Shown piece by piece: positions 9,361 to 18,834 of a DNA stretch of 64,000 bases (position 1 is the first letter of the stretch; the number at the start of each line of letters is the position of its first letter). This stretch comes from Alicyclobacillus_A sp963788285 (GTDB lineage: Bacteria > Bacillota > Bacilli > Alicyclobacillales > Alicyclobacillaceae). The position numbers and the translations under genes were made by a program. The stretch is taken from positions 1-64,000 of the forward strand of contig CAWBGB010000009.1 of assembly GCA_963788285.1 (NCBI GenBank), written 5' to 3'. The notes under the pieces were generated by a model. It saw only the letters and a program-made list of their open reading frames with translations, was not told the origin of the DNA and did no database searches.

Positions 9361-10791
9361 TTAACCGCGAATCCGTTCCAAAATCATCTTGTTCACGACA
9401 GCCGGGTTGGCTTTGCCCTTGGTCGCCTTCATCACTTGCCCGACCAGTGCACCGAGCGCCTTTTCCTTGCCCGCCCGGTAGTCTTCCACCGATTTCGGGT
9501 TGTTTGCAATCGCCTCTTCAACAATGGCCACTAGAGCGCCTTCGTCGCTGATCTGCTCAAAGCCTTGCTCACGAATGACGACTGCAGCATCCTTGCCCGT
9601 CTCACACATGATTTTGAACACGTCGCGGCCTTGTTTGATAGAAATCTTGCCGGACGCAATCTCCTGAATCAGCCCAGCCAGTTGCTCCGCCTTTACCGGG
9701 AACTGTTGAATCGTCAGCCCCTCTGCGTTGACATAGCCGAGGACGTCGCTCATTACCCAGTTGGAGGCCGATTTCGGATCGACCCCGGCTTGAACGACCG
9801 CCTCAAAGTAATTCGCGATGTCGATATCGCTGGTGAGCACGCCCGCGTCGTACGCCGGGAGTTGCAACTCTTTCATGTACCGATCCCGCTTCTGCAACGG
9901 CAACTCGGGCAACGAGGCGCGTATCCTGTTCAGCCACTCGTCGTCCACGTGCAGCCGTACCAAGTCTGGCTCTGGGAAGTAGCGGTAATCGTGCGCTTCT
10001 TCCTTCGAGCGCATGGAGACGGTGGTCTGTGTCGCTTCGTCAAAGCGCCGCGTCTCTTGTACGACTGTGCCTCCGCTGCTCAAAATCTCCGCCTGGCGCT
10101 GGACTTCGTACTCCAGGCCTTTTTGAACGTTGCGGAACGAGTTCATGTTTTTCAACTCGGCCTTTTGCCCAAACGCTTGTTGTCCGACCGGCCGAAGCGA
10201 GATGTTGGCGTCACAACGAAGTGATCCTTCCTCCATCCGACAGTCGGAAATACCGCAGTACTGCATGATGGACTTGATGCCCTCGAGATACAGCCGCGCT
10301 TCTTCCGGAGAGCGAATGTCTGGCTCTGACACAATTTCAATGAGGGGCACACCCGTCCGGTTGTAGTCGACGAGCGTATGGCTGCCATCTGCCGCGTGCA
10401 TAGATTTGCCTGCGTCTTCTTCCAGATGAACGCGCACGATGCCAATGCGTTTGCGCTCGCCGTTTACGTCGATTTCGATGTAGCCGTGTTCGCCAATGGG
10501 TTGATCATACTGTGAAATTTGGTAGCCCTTCGGCAGATCCGGGTAGAAGTAGTTTTTCCGGTCAAACTTGCAATCCTGGTTGATCTTGCAATTGAGCGCT
10601 GTCGCTGCGCGAAGCGCCAGCTCCACGGCTTCCTTGTTGAGAACCGGAAGCGTTCCAGGATGCCCGAGGCAGATGGGGCAGACGTTGGTGTTCGGCGGTG
10701 CGCCAAAGTCCGTCTGACATCCGCAGAAAATCTTGCTCTTCGTCTTCAGCTCAACGTGCACTTCCAGCCCGATGACCGTTTCGAACGCCAT
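9361..10791 (-). CDS. gatB: Asp-tRNA(Asn)/Glu-tRNA(Gln) amidotransferase subunit B
   Basis: At 476 residues it matches the usual GatB length. In the GatCAB complex GatB activates the side-chain carboxyl of mischarged Glu-tRNA(Gln) or Asp-tRNA(Asn) with ATP and receives ammonia from GatA. Seen: the N-terminal FETVIGLEVHVELKTKSK signature, the zinc-type CGCQTDFGAPPNTNVCPICLG segment, LVDYNRTGVPLIEIVSEPDIRS, and the C-terminal YqeY-like helical domain ending LVGQVMKATKGKANP. The start at 10791 is the conserved MAFETVIG; the upstream frame extension is part of gatA in another frame. Its ATG lies one base after the gatA stop, so the two are translationally coupled. Confidence 0.96.
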   Translation of the reverse strand: MAFETVIGLEVHVELKTKSKIFCGCQTDFGAPPNTNVCPICLGHPGTLPVLNKEAVELALRAATALNCKINQDCKFDRKNYFYPDLPKGYQISQYDQPIGEHGYIEIDVNGERKRIGIVRVHLEEDAGKSMHAADGSHTLVDYNRTGVPLIEIVSEPDIRSPEEARLYLEGIKSIMQYCGISDCRMEEGSLRCDANISLRPVGQQAFGQKAELKNMNSFRNVQKGLEYEVQRQAEILSSGGTVVQETRRFDEATQTTVSMRSKEEAHDYRYFPEPDLVRLHVDDEWLNRIRASLPELPLQKRDRYMKELQLPAYDAGVLTSDIDIANYFEAVVQAGVDPKSASNWVMSDVLGYVNAEGLTIQQFPVKAEQLAGLIQEIASGKISIKQGRDVFKIMCETGKDAAVVIREQGFEQISDEGALVAIVEEAIANNPKSVEDYRAGKEKALGALVGQVMKATKGKANPAVVNKMILERIRG

Positions 10792-10792
10792 G

Positions 10793-12235
10793 TTATCCCT
10801 CCACCTTCGGCGCCGGCATAGCGAAGCCGCGCAGTTGTTCGTACGCATGTGCAACCCGGAGCAGCGTGCGTTCGTCGAACGCCCGCCCGACCATCTGCAG
10901 CCCAATCGGCAAACCGTCCGCGGACAGGCCGCAAGGCACGCTGATCCCAGGAAGTCCCGCAAGGTTGGCCGGAATGGTGTACATGTCGTTCAAATACATC
11001 TGCAGTGGATTATCCACTTTTTCGCCAAATCGGAATGCCGGAGTCGGTGTTGTTGGCGTGACAATCACGTCGCACTGTTTGAACGCTGCCTCGTAGTCTT
11101 GACGAATCAACGTCCGCATCTTTTGCGCGCGCAAGTAGAACGCGTCGTAATAGCCGGAAGACAGCGCGTAGGTTCCAATCATAATGCGGCGCTTCACTTC
11201 CATGCCGAACCCTTCACTGCGCGTGCGCTCGTACATCTCGATCAACGTCTCTCCTGCAGCTCGCTTGCCGTACCGCACACCATCGTACCGCGCCAGGTTT
11301 GACGACGCTTCGGCTGGGGCAATCAGGTAGTACGTGGCCACCGCGTATTGACTGTGCGGTAGCTGCACTTCCACGACCTGAGCGCCGGCACTCCTCAGCG
11401 TCTCGACGGCCTTGTCTACCGCTGCCCGAACATCCGGGTGCAGTGCTTCCGAATCGATGTCCGTGACTACGCCAATCTTCAGGCCTTTCACGTCTGCGCT
11501 AAGTCCCGAAACGAAGTCATCGACTTCGACGGGAGCCGAGGTGGAATCTAGCGGATCGTGTCCACTAATGGCCTGCATCACGTACGCCGCATCTTCCACC
11601 GTGCGCGTGAATGGCCCAATTTGATCCAGTGACGATGCAAAAGCAATCAGCCCGAATCGGGAGACGCGACCGTACGTCGGTTTGAGTCCTACAACACCGC
11701 AGAACGCTGCCGGCTGCCGAATGGAGCCGCCAGTATCCGAGCCGAGCGCAAACGGCACCATACCTGCTGCTACAGCGGCCGCTGATCCGCCGCTCGATCC
11801 GCCCGGCACACAGTTCAAATGGTACGGATTCTTGGTCTTCTGGAACGCGGAGTTCTCCGTGGACGAGCCCATTGCGAATTCGTCCATGTTGGTCTTCCCA
11901 ACCAGCACGCCGCCGGCCGACTCGAGTTTCTTGACGACGGTTGCAGAGTACGGTGGGATGTAATTCTCCAGAATCCGGCTCGCAGCCGTGGTGCGGATGC
12001 CCTCCGTGCACAGGTTGTCCTTTAGCGCGTAGGGAACACCGAACAAGGAGGCGTTGCCGCTCTCGGCCAACGACTTCGCGCGATTCATCGCGCCTTCTTC
12101 ATCCACGTGCAAGAACGCTTGAACCTTGGAGTCGTGCTGACTGATTTCCTTCAAGCTGGCAGCTGTCCAATCGACGGGGGTCGTTTCACCCCGTTTCAGG
12201 GACTCGACGATTTCCTTTACAGTATGTATCGGCAT
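10793..12235 (-). CDS. gatA: Asp-tRNA(Asn)/Glu-tRNA(Gln) amidotransferase subunit A
   Basis: A 480-residue amidase-signature enzyme that hydrolyses glutamine and channels ammonia to GatB. The Ser-cisSer-Lys triad is visible: Lys in LVGKTNMDEFAMGSS, and the two serines in VPGGSSGGSAAAVAAG with the nucleophile in GSDTGGSIRQPAAFCG. The start at 12235 (MPIHTVKEIVESL) is the family N-terminus with GGAAGG upstream; the longer open frame to 12394 overlaps gatC in a different frame. It follows gatC by 7 bases. The products of gatC, gatA and gatB act together, so organisms with this operon usually lack glutaminyl-tRNA synthetase. Confidence 0.96.
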   Translation of the reverse strand: MPIHTVKEIVESLKRGETTPVDWTAASLKEISQHDSKVQAFLHVDEEGAMNRAKSLAESGNASLFGVPYALKDNLCTEGIRTTAASRILENYIPPYSATVVKKLESAGGVLVGKTNMDEFAMGSSTENSAFQKTKNPYHLNCVPGGSSGGSAAAVAAGMVPFALGSDTGGSIRQPAAFCGVVGLKPTYGRVSRFGLIAFASSLDQIGPFTRTVEDAAYVMQAISGHDPLDSTSAPVEVDDFVSGLSADVKGLKIGVVTDIDSEALHPDVRAAVDKAVETLRSAGAQVVEVQLPHSQYAVATYYLIAPAEASSNLARYDGVRYGKRAAGETLIEMYERTRSEGFGMEVKRRIMIGTYALSSGYYDAFYLRAQKMRTLIRQDYEAAFKQCDVIVTPTTPTPAFRFGEKVDNPLQMYLNDMYTIPANLAGLPGISVPCGLSADGLPIGLQMVGRAFDERTLLRVAHAYEQLRGFAMPAPKVEG

Positions 12236-12242
12236 ATTCGAC

Positions 12243-12533
12243 TCAACCTTCCAACACCGCGGGTACGCGGACTTGTTCTCCATCTGTATCTGGGGCGTTC
12301 GCAAGGGCTTTTTCTCGCGGCAAACTTGGCCGGGGTTCATCCTCCCGGAGCGCGTTGTACAGTTCAAACGGGTGACTGGTTGGCAACACGTCATCCAAGG
12401 CGATGGATTGCAACTGTTCGTTGTAATCCATGATGTCGCTCAACTGCGGAGCCAACTTGGCGACGTCTTCGTCGCTGACCGCCAATCGAGCCAGTTTCGC
12501 CACGTGACGAATGGTGTCCTCGGTAATCTTCAC
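12243..12533 (-). CDS. gatC: Asp-tRNA(Asn)/Glu-tRNA(Gln) amidotransferase subunit C
   Basis: The 96-residue small subunit that stabilises the GatA-GatB contact. It has the GatC pattern: ITEDTIRHVAKLARLAVSDEDVAKLAPQLSDIMDYNEQL followed by an extended PTSHPFELYNALREDEP segment. Translation begins at a GTG (12533) set 7 bases after a perfect GGAGG. It is first in gatCAB. A TATAAT-like -10 on the minus strand at 12601-12606 lies about 70 bases upstream, though the matching -35 is poor. Confidence 0.93.
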   Translation of the reverse strand: MKITEDTIRHVAKLARLAVSDEDVAKLAPQLSDIMDYNEQLQSIALDDVLPTSHPFELYNALREDEPRPSLPREKALANAPDTDGEQVRVPAVLEG

Positions 12534-12786
12534 ACCATTTCCTCCTCACTGACTATGTCATGTCAAGTATGTTGACGCACACTCAGTAACTTCTTCGGGG
12601 ATTATAGCATATGGGAAGGGGAGACCGCACATATTCGGTGCCGCTCGGAGTGCCAATGCCTCCGTGCGCAAAGTTTGGGTGGCTTCATCCACGAAAAAAC
12701 TGGGGCTGTACAACACAGTCCCAGTCCTTGACCCGTTGCACGACACGGATGAGAGTAGGGCCGTTTCGGTGCTGCTCCAGACTCGG

Positions 12787-13746
12787 TTATCGCACCACGA
12801 GGAGCACCACAATGGAGGCCAATGAAAAGCAGATGCCGAGCAAATATAGAAACGCGACCGTTTGTACCTGACTGAGGCCCGATTTCATCAACATGTGAAA
12901 TGTGTGTCCTTTGTCTGCGACGTAAATCGGACGATTCTCGCGGAATCTCCGGATGATAACCCAAGTCGTGTCAAGGATGGGGACGCCAAGCGCCAGTACG
13001 GGAACCACCAGAGAGACCAAGGTTGCACTCTTGAAGGCACCACCGACCGCAATGGCGGCCAGGACGTAGCCTAAAAACGTAGCGCCGGCATCGCCCATAA
13101 AGATGCGGGCTGGGTGGAAATTGTGACGGAGGAAACCAAGCGCGCACCCGATGAGCACCACCGCAAACACAGCCATCGAAGGTTGGCCCTTGAGCAGCGC
13201 GATAAAAAACAGCGTCGTCGCAGATATGGCGGTCAGTCCCGCTGCAAGGCCATCCACTCCGTCCAGAAAGTTCATCATGTTGGTAATCGCGACAACCCAC
13301 AAAATCGTGGTCAGTGCAGACAGCCAGAGCGGAAATGTGTAGAACGTCTGGTGAAATGGCAGACTGATACCGCCGATATTGACACCAAACACAACCAGGA
13401 TGATGGCGGCCAAAATCTGCATGATGAACTTCGGCCACGCTTTAAAGTCCTTCCCGCGCGTCTTGTAGTAATCGTCAATCACGCCAATGCTGAAAATGAG
13501 CAGTCCACCGACGGCAATGCCCCAAAACGTTTTACCCCCGTCGCCAAAGATCCCTGCAGTTAATACAAAGCCCGCGTACAGCGGCAATCCACCGAGCAAC
13601 GGAATCGGTTCCTTATGGATCTTTCGAGGATTTGGCCTATCGACAAATCCTAGCTTCATCGCCACCTTGCGGATATACGGGACGGACCCATACACGAAGA
13701 CGAACGCAACGACGAAACTAAGAATGTAATACCAAGATGAATGCAT
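12787..13746 (-). CDS. tagO: Undecaprenyl-phosphate GlcNAc-1-phosphate transferase (TagO/WecA type)
   Basis: A polyprenyl-phosphate hexosamine-1-phosphate transferase with about ten membrane helices and 319 residues. It starts secondary wall polymer or teichoic acid synthesis by placing GlcNAc-1-P on undecaprenyl phosphate. Catalytic landmarks: KIHKEPIPLLGGL near the N-terminus, IGVIDDYYKTRG with the metal-binding aspartates, NMMNFLDGVDGLAAG, and FMGDAGATFLGY. The cytoplasmic loop that reads HLHH in typical TagO/WecA is GHTFHMLM here, a divergent version. The start is placed at 13746 (MHSSWYY), behind GGAAGG; the ATG 12 bases earlier sits directly on that ribosome site. It stands alone, upstream of gatC by about 250 bases. 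Confidence 0.87.
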   Translation of the reverse strand: MHSSWYYILSFVVAFVFVYGSVPYIRKVAMKLGFVDRPNPRKIHKEPIPLLGGLPLYAGFVLTAGIFGDGGKTFWGIAVGGLLIFSIGVIDDYYKTRGKDFKAWPKFIMQILAAIILVVFGVNIGGISLPFHQTFYTFPLWLSALTTILWVVAITNMMNFLDGVDGLAAGLTAISATTLFFIALLKGQPSMAVFAVVLIGCALGFLRHNFHPARIFMGDAGATFLGYVLAAIAVGGAFKSATLVSLVVPVLALGVPILDTTWVIIRRFRENRPIYVADKGHTFHMLMKSGLSQVQTVAFLYLLGICFSLASIVVLLVVR

Positions 13747-13978
13747 ACCCGACGACATCCTTCCTGACCAAACAGAGTCAGCATCATTATCATACGATTC
13801 GATGCGACCATGTCGTTTTTTGTCTGTCGCACGCTGTAACCATTATAGCAACAGTCCCCAACATGGGATAGGGTTCGTACGAGGTGGCACAAAACAAACA
13901 GTGCATGTTTGTCAGCCTCGTCACATACCCATGAACTAGGCACTCGCCATCCGTCACAACCACGTAGAAATGGAGGGG

Positions 13979-14131
13979 ATGACGTTGACGCAAAACGAAA
14001 TCATACTGGCTTGTATTGTTGCGGTTCCGGCCATTTTTGCGCTGGGTAGGCTATCCACGCGGGTCGCTTGGTTTCACACGAAATCGGAAGAAAAGTACAC
14101 GGTTCAGGAATTCATTCGCGGCCGCCAATAG
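13979..14131 (+). CDS. Small single-pass membrane protein (50 aa)
   Basis: A short frame with a clear ribosome site (ggagggg immediately upstream) starts at ATG 13979 and ends at TAG 14129-14131. The product has a hydrophobic segment (EIILACIVAVPAIFALGRL, about residues 7-25) and a basic/polar tail (AWFHTKSEEKYTVQEFIRGRQ). It is divergent from tagO and is followed at once by a strong hairpin terminator, which supports a real transcription unit. Function unknown. Confidence 0.6.
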   Translation: MTLTQNEIILACIVAVPAIFALGRLSTRVAWFHTKSEEKYTVQEFIRGRQ

Positions 14132-14137
14132 CCTTTA

Positions 14138-14167
14138 CGAGAGCTTGGCCGATTCGCCAAGCTCTCG
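14138..14167. terminator. Terminator hairpin between the 50-aa gene and ligA
   Basis: A perfect 12-bp stem CGAGAGCTTGGC / GCCAAGCTCTCG with a 6-base loop, between two convergent genes. T runs on both sides are weak, so it may serve both strands. Confidence 0.65.
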
Positions 14168-14176
14168 CTCTGTCAT

Positions 14177-16223
14177 TTAGTATTCCACTCCGTGGCGTTT
14201 CAACGCATCGAGAAACGTAGCTTCATCCCAAATTTGGAGATCCGGTTTCTGACCAGACGAGATCAGGGCCTGCGCTTTAGCGAGCTTGGAGCCTGCCTTT
14301 TCACCGGCAACCACCACGTCCGTATGCTTGCTTACGCTGCTGGTCACCTTACCCCCCAATCTTTCCACCCACTCGGATGCTACTTTCCGATCCATACTTG
14401 CCAACGTACCGGTCAAAACGAAAGTCAGACCGGCAAACGGTTGGTTTTCCTCACTGCCTGGGCCGGAACGTGGTCCCAGATACTGCGTGTTGACACCCAG
14501 GGATTCGAGGTCCGCGATGAGTTGTTGCGCGCCCGGACTGGAGAAGTACGTCACAATGCTCTCCGCCATTTTCGGGCCGATTTCACGGATGGCAGTTAAA
14601 TCTTCAACCCTGCATGACATGAGCCGATGGATGTCACCAAATTCCTTCGCGAGTGTCTTGGCTGCCTTTTCGCCCACCAGACGGATTCCCAGGCCAAATA
14701 GCAGGCGCTCGAGCGAATTTTGTTTGCTCGCTTCAATGGCCTGCAGGATGTTGCTAGCGAGTTTGTCCCCCATCCGGTCCATCGTCATAAGCTTTTCCTT
14801 GGACAGGCGGTACAAATCTGCTACGTTGCGCACAAACCCCTTCTCCAAAAGCAGCGTAATCCACTGTTCGCCCAACCCCTCGATGTTCATCGCGTCGCGG
14901 GATACAAAGTGGATGATGCTCTCGCGAATCAGTGCTGGGCAGGAAGGATTCACACAGCGCCATGCCACTTCCTCCGGCAGGCGTACCAGTGGCTCACCGC
15001 ACTGCGGACAATGTACTGGCATGGAGAAGGGAACTTCCACGCCTGTGCGGCGCTCAGGGAGAGACCTCACCACTTCCGGAATAATGTCCCCAGCCTTTTG
15101 CACCACAATGGTATCCCCCACGCGAATGTCCTTCTGGCGAATGAGGTCCTCGTTATGTAATGACGCTCTGGTGACGGTGGTACCCGCGCAGCTGTACCGG
15201 ATCGAAGACAGCTGTCGGCGTCACCGCTCCGGTCCGCCCCACACTCAGGATGATTTGACGAAGTACCGTCTCCGCCTGTTCCGCCGCGTACTTGTACGCG
15301 ATGGCCCAGCGCGGGCTCTTGGCGGTGAACCCCAACTTTCGTTGCGCCTCAAGGCTGTCCACCTTGACTACCATTCCGTCCGTTGCGTACGGCAAATCGT
15401 GGCGCTTGTCCGACCAAGACTCGATAAACGCTATCACATCTTCAATGTTGTCAAACACACCGCGGTTCGGATTGACTGGGAAGCCGAGTGAATCCATCCA
15501 TTCCAAGCACTGCGAGTGGGAATCCAGCGAGACGCCTCCCGCATCAGCCAGCGAGTACACAAACACGGATAGGCCCCGGCTCGCCGCGATCCTCGGGTCC
15601 AATTGCCGAAGAGAACCGGCTGCAGCGTTCCGCGGATTCGCAAACAGGGGTTCACCTGCCGCCTCTCGCTGTTCGTTCAGACGTACAAACGCAGGCTTGG
15701 GCATATAGGCTTCCCCACGCACCTCGATACTCAACGGTTCCTTCAATCTCAATGGCACCGTGCGAATGGTCCTGATGTTTGACGTGATGTCTTCCCCAGT
15801 TTCTCCATCACCGCGCGTGGCCCCTCGGACAAGAACGCCGTTTTCGTATCGCAAGCTCACGGCCAAACCATCAATCTTCAGTTCGCAAACATACCGGACC
15901 GGCCCCTGAATGACCTCTCGCACACGGCGGTCGAACTCGCGCATGTCATCCGGACCGTACGCGTTGGATAGGGACAGCATGGGAATTTCGTGGACCACCT
16001 TGACGAATCCCTCTGCCGGCGCGCCATTGACCCTTTGCGACGGCGAGTCCGGCGTTAGCAGTTCGGGATACGTCTGTTCGAGGTGAATCAACTCCCGCAT
16101 CAACAGATCGTACTCGGCGTCTGTGATTTCCGGGTCATCCAGAACGTAATAGCGCCGGTTGTGGTACGCAATTTGTTCCTTCAATTCCTCTACGCGTTTC
16201 GCGGCATCTGACAAAGATATCAT
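14177..16223 (-). CDS. ligA: NAD-dependent DNA ligase LigA, interrupted by a one-base frameshift
   Basis: The essential replicative ligase. The N-terminal part carries domain Ia (YYVLDDPEITDAEYD), the nucleotidyl lysine motif VCELKIDGLAVSLRYE, and GFTAKSPRWAIAYKY. The C-terminal part (14177 to about 15121) has the four-Cys zinc finger (CPQCGEPL to CVNPSCPA), helix-hairpin-helix repeats and a BRCT domain (FAGLTFVLTGTL). The two halves are in different frames: after FDPVQLRG the frame stops at a TAA near 15153, whereas the expected continuation resumes if one G is removed from the GGG run that reads CCC at 15183-15185. With that base removed the protein would be 681 residues, the normal length. 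The start at 16223 is chosen by family alignment; no ideal ribosome site precedes it. Confidence 0.88.
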
Positions 16224-16281
16224 CCGGATACACAACATCCCTTCGGACAAGCATTGATCCGTGAGTGATCATCCAGGCCAC

Positions 16282-18534
16282 TCACGCACTGACTTTTTTA
16301 ATCGGTGCAAATTTCGCCAACAATTTCTTCACCCCCACCGGTGCAGGAAACGCGATGGTGAGTTCCATATCTTCGCCGTCGCCCTTCTTTTCAACAATCG
16401 TGCCAATGCCCCATTTACGGTGTTCTACCTTGTCGCCAACGCCGTACTCCACACTGAGATCCGCACCAAAAGACGGCGGAATGTTGGAAATGGGCGCGCG
16501 CCCTGAGGAATCCGAGCGGGGCGTCCAAGCGGTCCGCTGGCGACTCATCCCGTCATCGCGTTCCAGGTACTCCTGAGGCATCTCTGCCAAAAAACGCGAC
16601 GGCGTGGAGTGCCGAAATTGCCCGAAGATGGTTCTCGCGGTACACGTGGTCACGTACAATTTCTGCTTTGCCCGCGTAATCCCTACATAGCATAACCTGC
16701 GCTCTTCTTCCATTTCCGAATCCGAGTCCAGTGACCGGCTGTGTGGGAACAAACCTTCTTCAAACCCAGGCAGAAACACAATCGGAAACTCAAGGCCCTT
16801 GGCGCTGTGCAACGTCATCAGGACAACCTGGTTCCCCTCTCCGGATGGCGCAATTTCTTCCGGTTTTCCACCGTTCATATCCGTATCTGCGACCAAAGCC
16901 ACTTCCGTGAGGAACGCGGTGAGTTCATCCTCGTCACTGGTTTGCCAACGCGCGTCGTACTCCCGTGTCACCGAGAGGAATTCCTGCAAGTTTTCAATGC
17001 GGGCATCCGCTTCGAGCGACCGCTCCGATCTCAACGCTTCAATATACCCGGTATGCTTCAAAATTTCCTCCGTCAATTCCGTGACACTGAGGAATTCCTT
17101 CATTTTCAGCAGGTTGTCCATCATCTGGACAAAACCGCTGAGGGCGCCCAGAGCCCGACCGCTGATGCCGGCTTGACTCGCTCGCTCCAGCGCCTGGTAC
17201 AAAGATAATCCGTATTGGTTCGCTAACGTCTGCAACTTTTCAACCGTTCCGGCACCAATCCCACGCTTAGGCACGTTGATGATGCGCTCCAAGCTGATAT
17301 CGTCGTGCGGGTTCACCATCAGCCGCAAGTATGCCAGGATATCCTTGATTTCCTTTCGGTCATAGAACTTTAGTCCACCAAAAATGCGATACGGGATACC
17401 TGCCTGCAGAAACACTTCTTCAATAACTCGGGACTGCGCGTTGACGCGATACAACACTGCACAGTCATCGTAGCGGCCGCCGTTTTTCACATGCTCCTGG
17501 ATCCGCTCGACAATATACCGCGCCTCCACTTTCTCATCCATCGCCTGAAACAGGACCGCTTTGTCCCCCTCCGGGTTTTCCGTCCACAGCGTCTTTTCTT
17601 TGCGCTGCACGTTGTTCTTGATGACGTGGTTGGCAATGTTGAGAATGGTCTTGGTCGACCGGTAATTTTGTTCCAGGCGGATGACTTTGGCATCGGGATA
17701 ATCCCGTTCAAACTCTAGAAAGTTCTGGATGTCCGCCCCGCGCCAACTGTAAATGGATTGATCCGAATCACCGACCACACATACGTTCTTCCGCTTCTCT
17801 GCCAGCAACTTCACAAGTCGGTACTGCGCGTGGTTGGTGTCCTGGTACTCATCTACGTGAATGTAGTGGAACTTATTGTGATAAAACTGCAGCACATCCG
17901 GATGTTTTTCAAACAACTGCACCGTCTTCATAATCAGGTCGTCGAAGTCCAGCGCGTTGTTGGTCTTCAGGCGCCGCTCGTATTCCAGATATACGTCGCC
18001 TACCGTCACTTGCCATGGATTCCCGGCCATGTCGCGAACTTTACCTGCTGTCTTCAGTTCGTTTTTCGCGGAATTGATGGCAGACTGAATCGCCCGTGGT
18101 TCAAAGCGTTTGGAATCAATGTTTAAATCGGACAGAATCCGCTTGATGGTCGCCAGTTGATCTCCGTCGTCGAGGATGGTAAACCCCCGCTGATAGCCGA
18201 GTTGCTCGATATCCCTGCGCAAAATCCGTACGCACATCGAGTGGAACGTCATCGCCCAAATGTCGTTGGCTGCCGGACCCACCAGTTGCTCAATCCGCTC
18301 CCGCATCTCCCGTGCCGCCTTATTGGTAAACGTGATGGCCAAGATACTCCATGGCGGCACGCGCCGTGCGGCCATCAACCAGGCAATGCGCCGCGTCAGC
18401 ACACTGGTCTTGCCGCTACCTGCCCCGGCGATGATCAGCAACGGGCCCTCCGTCGTTTCCACCGCCGTGCGCTGCTCTGGGTTGAGCCCAGACACAATGC
18501 GCTCCATCTCGGGCGTTACTGAAAACACGTCCAT
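16282..18534 (-). CDS. pcrA: ATP-dependent DNA helicase PcrA (UvrD family)
   Basis: A superfamily 1A 3'-5' helicase of about 750 residues for repair and for removal of RecA and replication blocks. Motifs in order: Q motif LNPEQRTAV, Walker A IAGAGSGKTSVL, Ia AITFTNKAAREM, II VDEYQDTN, III VGDSDQSIYSWRGAD, IV RLEQNYRST, V VVLMTLHSAKGLEFP, VI ERRLCYVGITRAK. The C-terminus has a Tudor-like segment (VGDKVEHRKWGIGTIV). The start is placed at ATG 18534 (MDVFSVTPEM) after AAAGGTGG; a GTG two codons inside is better spaced. ligA follows 58 bases downstream in the usual pcrA-ligA order. Confidence 0.95.
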   Translation of the reverse strand: MDVFSVTPEMERIVSGLNPEQRTAVETTEGPLLIIAGAGSGKTSVLTRRIAWLMAARRVPPWSILAITFTNKAAREMRERIEQLVGPAANDIWAMTFHSMCVRILRRDIEQLGYQRGFTILDDGDQLATIKRILSDLNIDSKRFEPRAIQSAINSAKNELKTAGKVRDMAGNPWQVTVGDVYLEYERRLKTNNALDFDDLIMKTVQLFEKHPDVLQFYHNKFHYIHVDEYQDTNHAQYRLVKLLAEKRKNVCVVGDSDQSIYSWRGADIQNFLEFERDYPDAKVIRLEQNYRSTKTILNIANHVIKNNVQRKEKTLWTENPEGDKAVLFQAMDEKVEARYIVERIQEHVKNGGRYDDCAVLYRVNAQSRVIEEVFLQAGIPYRIFGGLKFYDRKEIKDILAYLRLMVNPHDDISLERIINVPKRGIGAGTVEKLQTLANQYGLSLYQALERASQAGISGRALGALSGFVQMMDNLLKMKEFLSVTELTEEILKHTGYIEALRSERSLEADARIENLQEFLSVTREYDARWQTSDEDELTAFLTEVALVADTDMNGGKPEEIAPSGEGNQVVLMTLHSAKGLEFPIVFLPGFEEGLFPHSRSLDSDSEMEEERRLCYVGITRAKQKLYVTTCTARTIFGQFRHSTPSRFLAEMPQEYLERDDGMSRQRTAWTPRSDSSGRAPISNIPPSFGADLSVEYGVGDKVEHRKWGIGTIVEKKGDGEDMELTIAFPAPVGVKKLLAKFAPIKKVSA

Positions 18535-18646
18535 TCCACCTTTCTCAAACGTCCACTCCATTATAGTACATACGTTCGCTTTCCTGAGCCGTAAATGAGT
18601 GAACTTCACAAAATGAGAAAAGCAAACATTTCCATGTATAGAGCGG

Positions 18647-18676
18647 TTGACGAAGGGTTTGGGAACGTGGTATATT
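18647..18676 (+). promoter_or_regulatory. Sigma-A-type promoter of tRNA-Pro
   Basis: TTGACG at 18647-18652, an 18-base spacer, and TATATT at 18671-18676, about 23 bases before the tRNA. It lies immediately outside the divergent pcrA gene. Confidence 0.7.
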
Positions 18677-18698
18677 ACCTCCTGTCGACTTCGCCTGA

Positions 18699-18774
18699 CG
18701 GAATGTAGCTCAGGTGGTAGAGCGCACGGTTCGGGACCGTGAGGCCGCAGGTTCGAGTCCTGTCATTCCGACCA
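18699..18774 (+). tRNA. tRNA-Pro (anticodon CGG)
   Basis: A 76-base cloverleaf. The acceptor arms CGGAATG and CATTCCG pair fully; the D-arm is GCTC-AGGTGGT-AGAGC; the anticodon stem CACGG/CCGTG encloses the loop TTCGGGA with anticodon CGG, reading the Pro codon CCG; the T-arm is GCAGG-TTCGAGT-CCTGT (GTTCGAGTC core). CCA is encoded at 18772-18774. Promoter and terminator flank it, so it is an isolated single-tRNA unit. Confidence 0.96.
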
Positions 18775-18784
18775 ACATTACGTG

Positions 18785-18834
18785 AAAAACCACTTGCTCT
18801 CGTACATCAAAGTACGGAAGGCAAGTGGTTTTTT
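18785..18834 (+). terminator. Terminator of the tRNA-Pro unit
   Basis: AAAAACCACTTGC pairs with GCAAGTGGTTTTTT (18785-18797 with 18821-18834) and encloses a smaller CGTAC/GTACG hairpin. The right arm ends in a six-T run. Confidence 0.85.

Noticed and set aside
15150..15190. Programmed frameshift in ligA
   Set aside because: No slippery heptamer with a following structure was recognised, and LigA is not known to be recoded; a sequencing error or plain mutation is simpler.
18699..18834. tRNA-Pro as an integration site of a mobile element
   Set aside because: No duplicated tRNA 3' end, integrase or phage gene was found in the following region.
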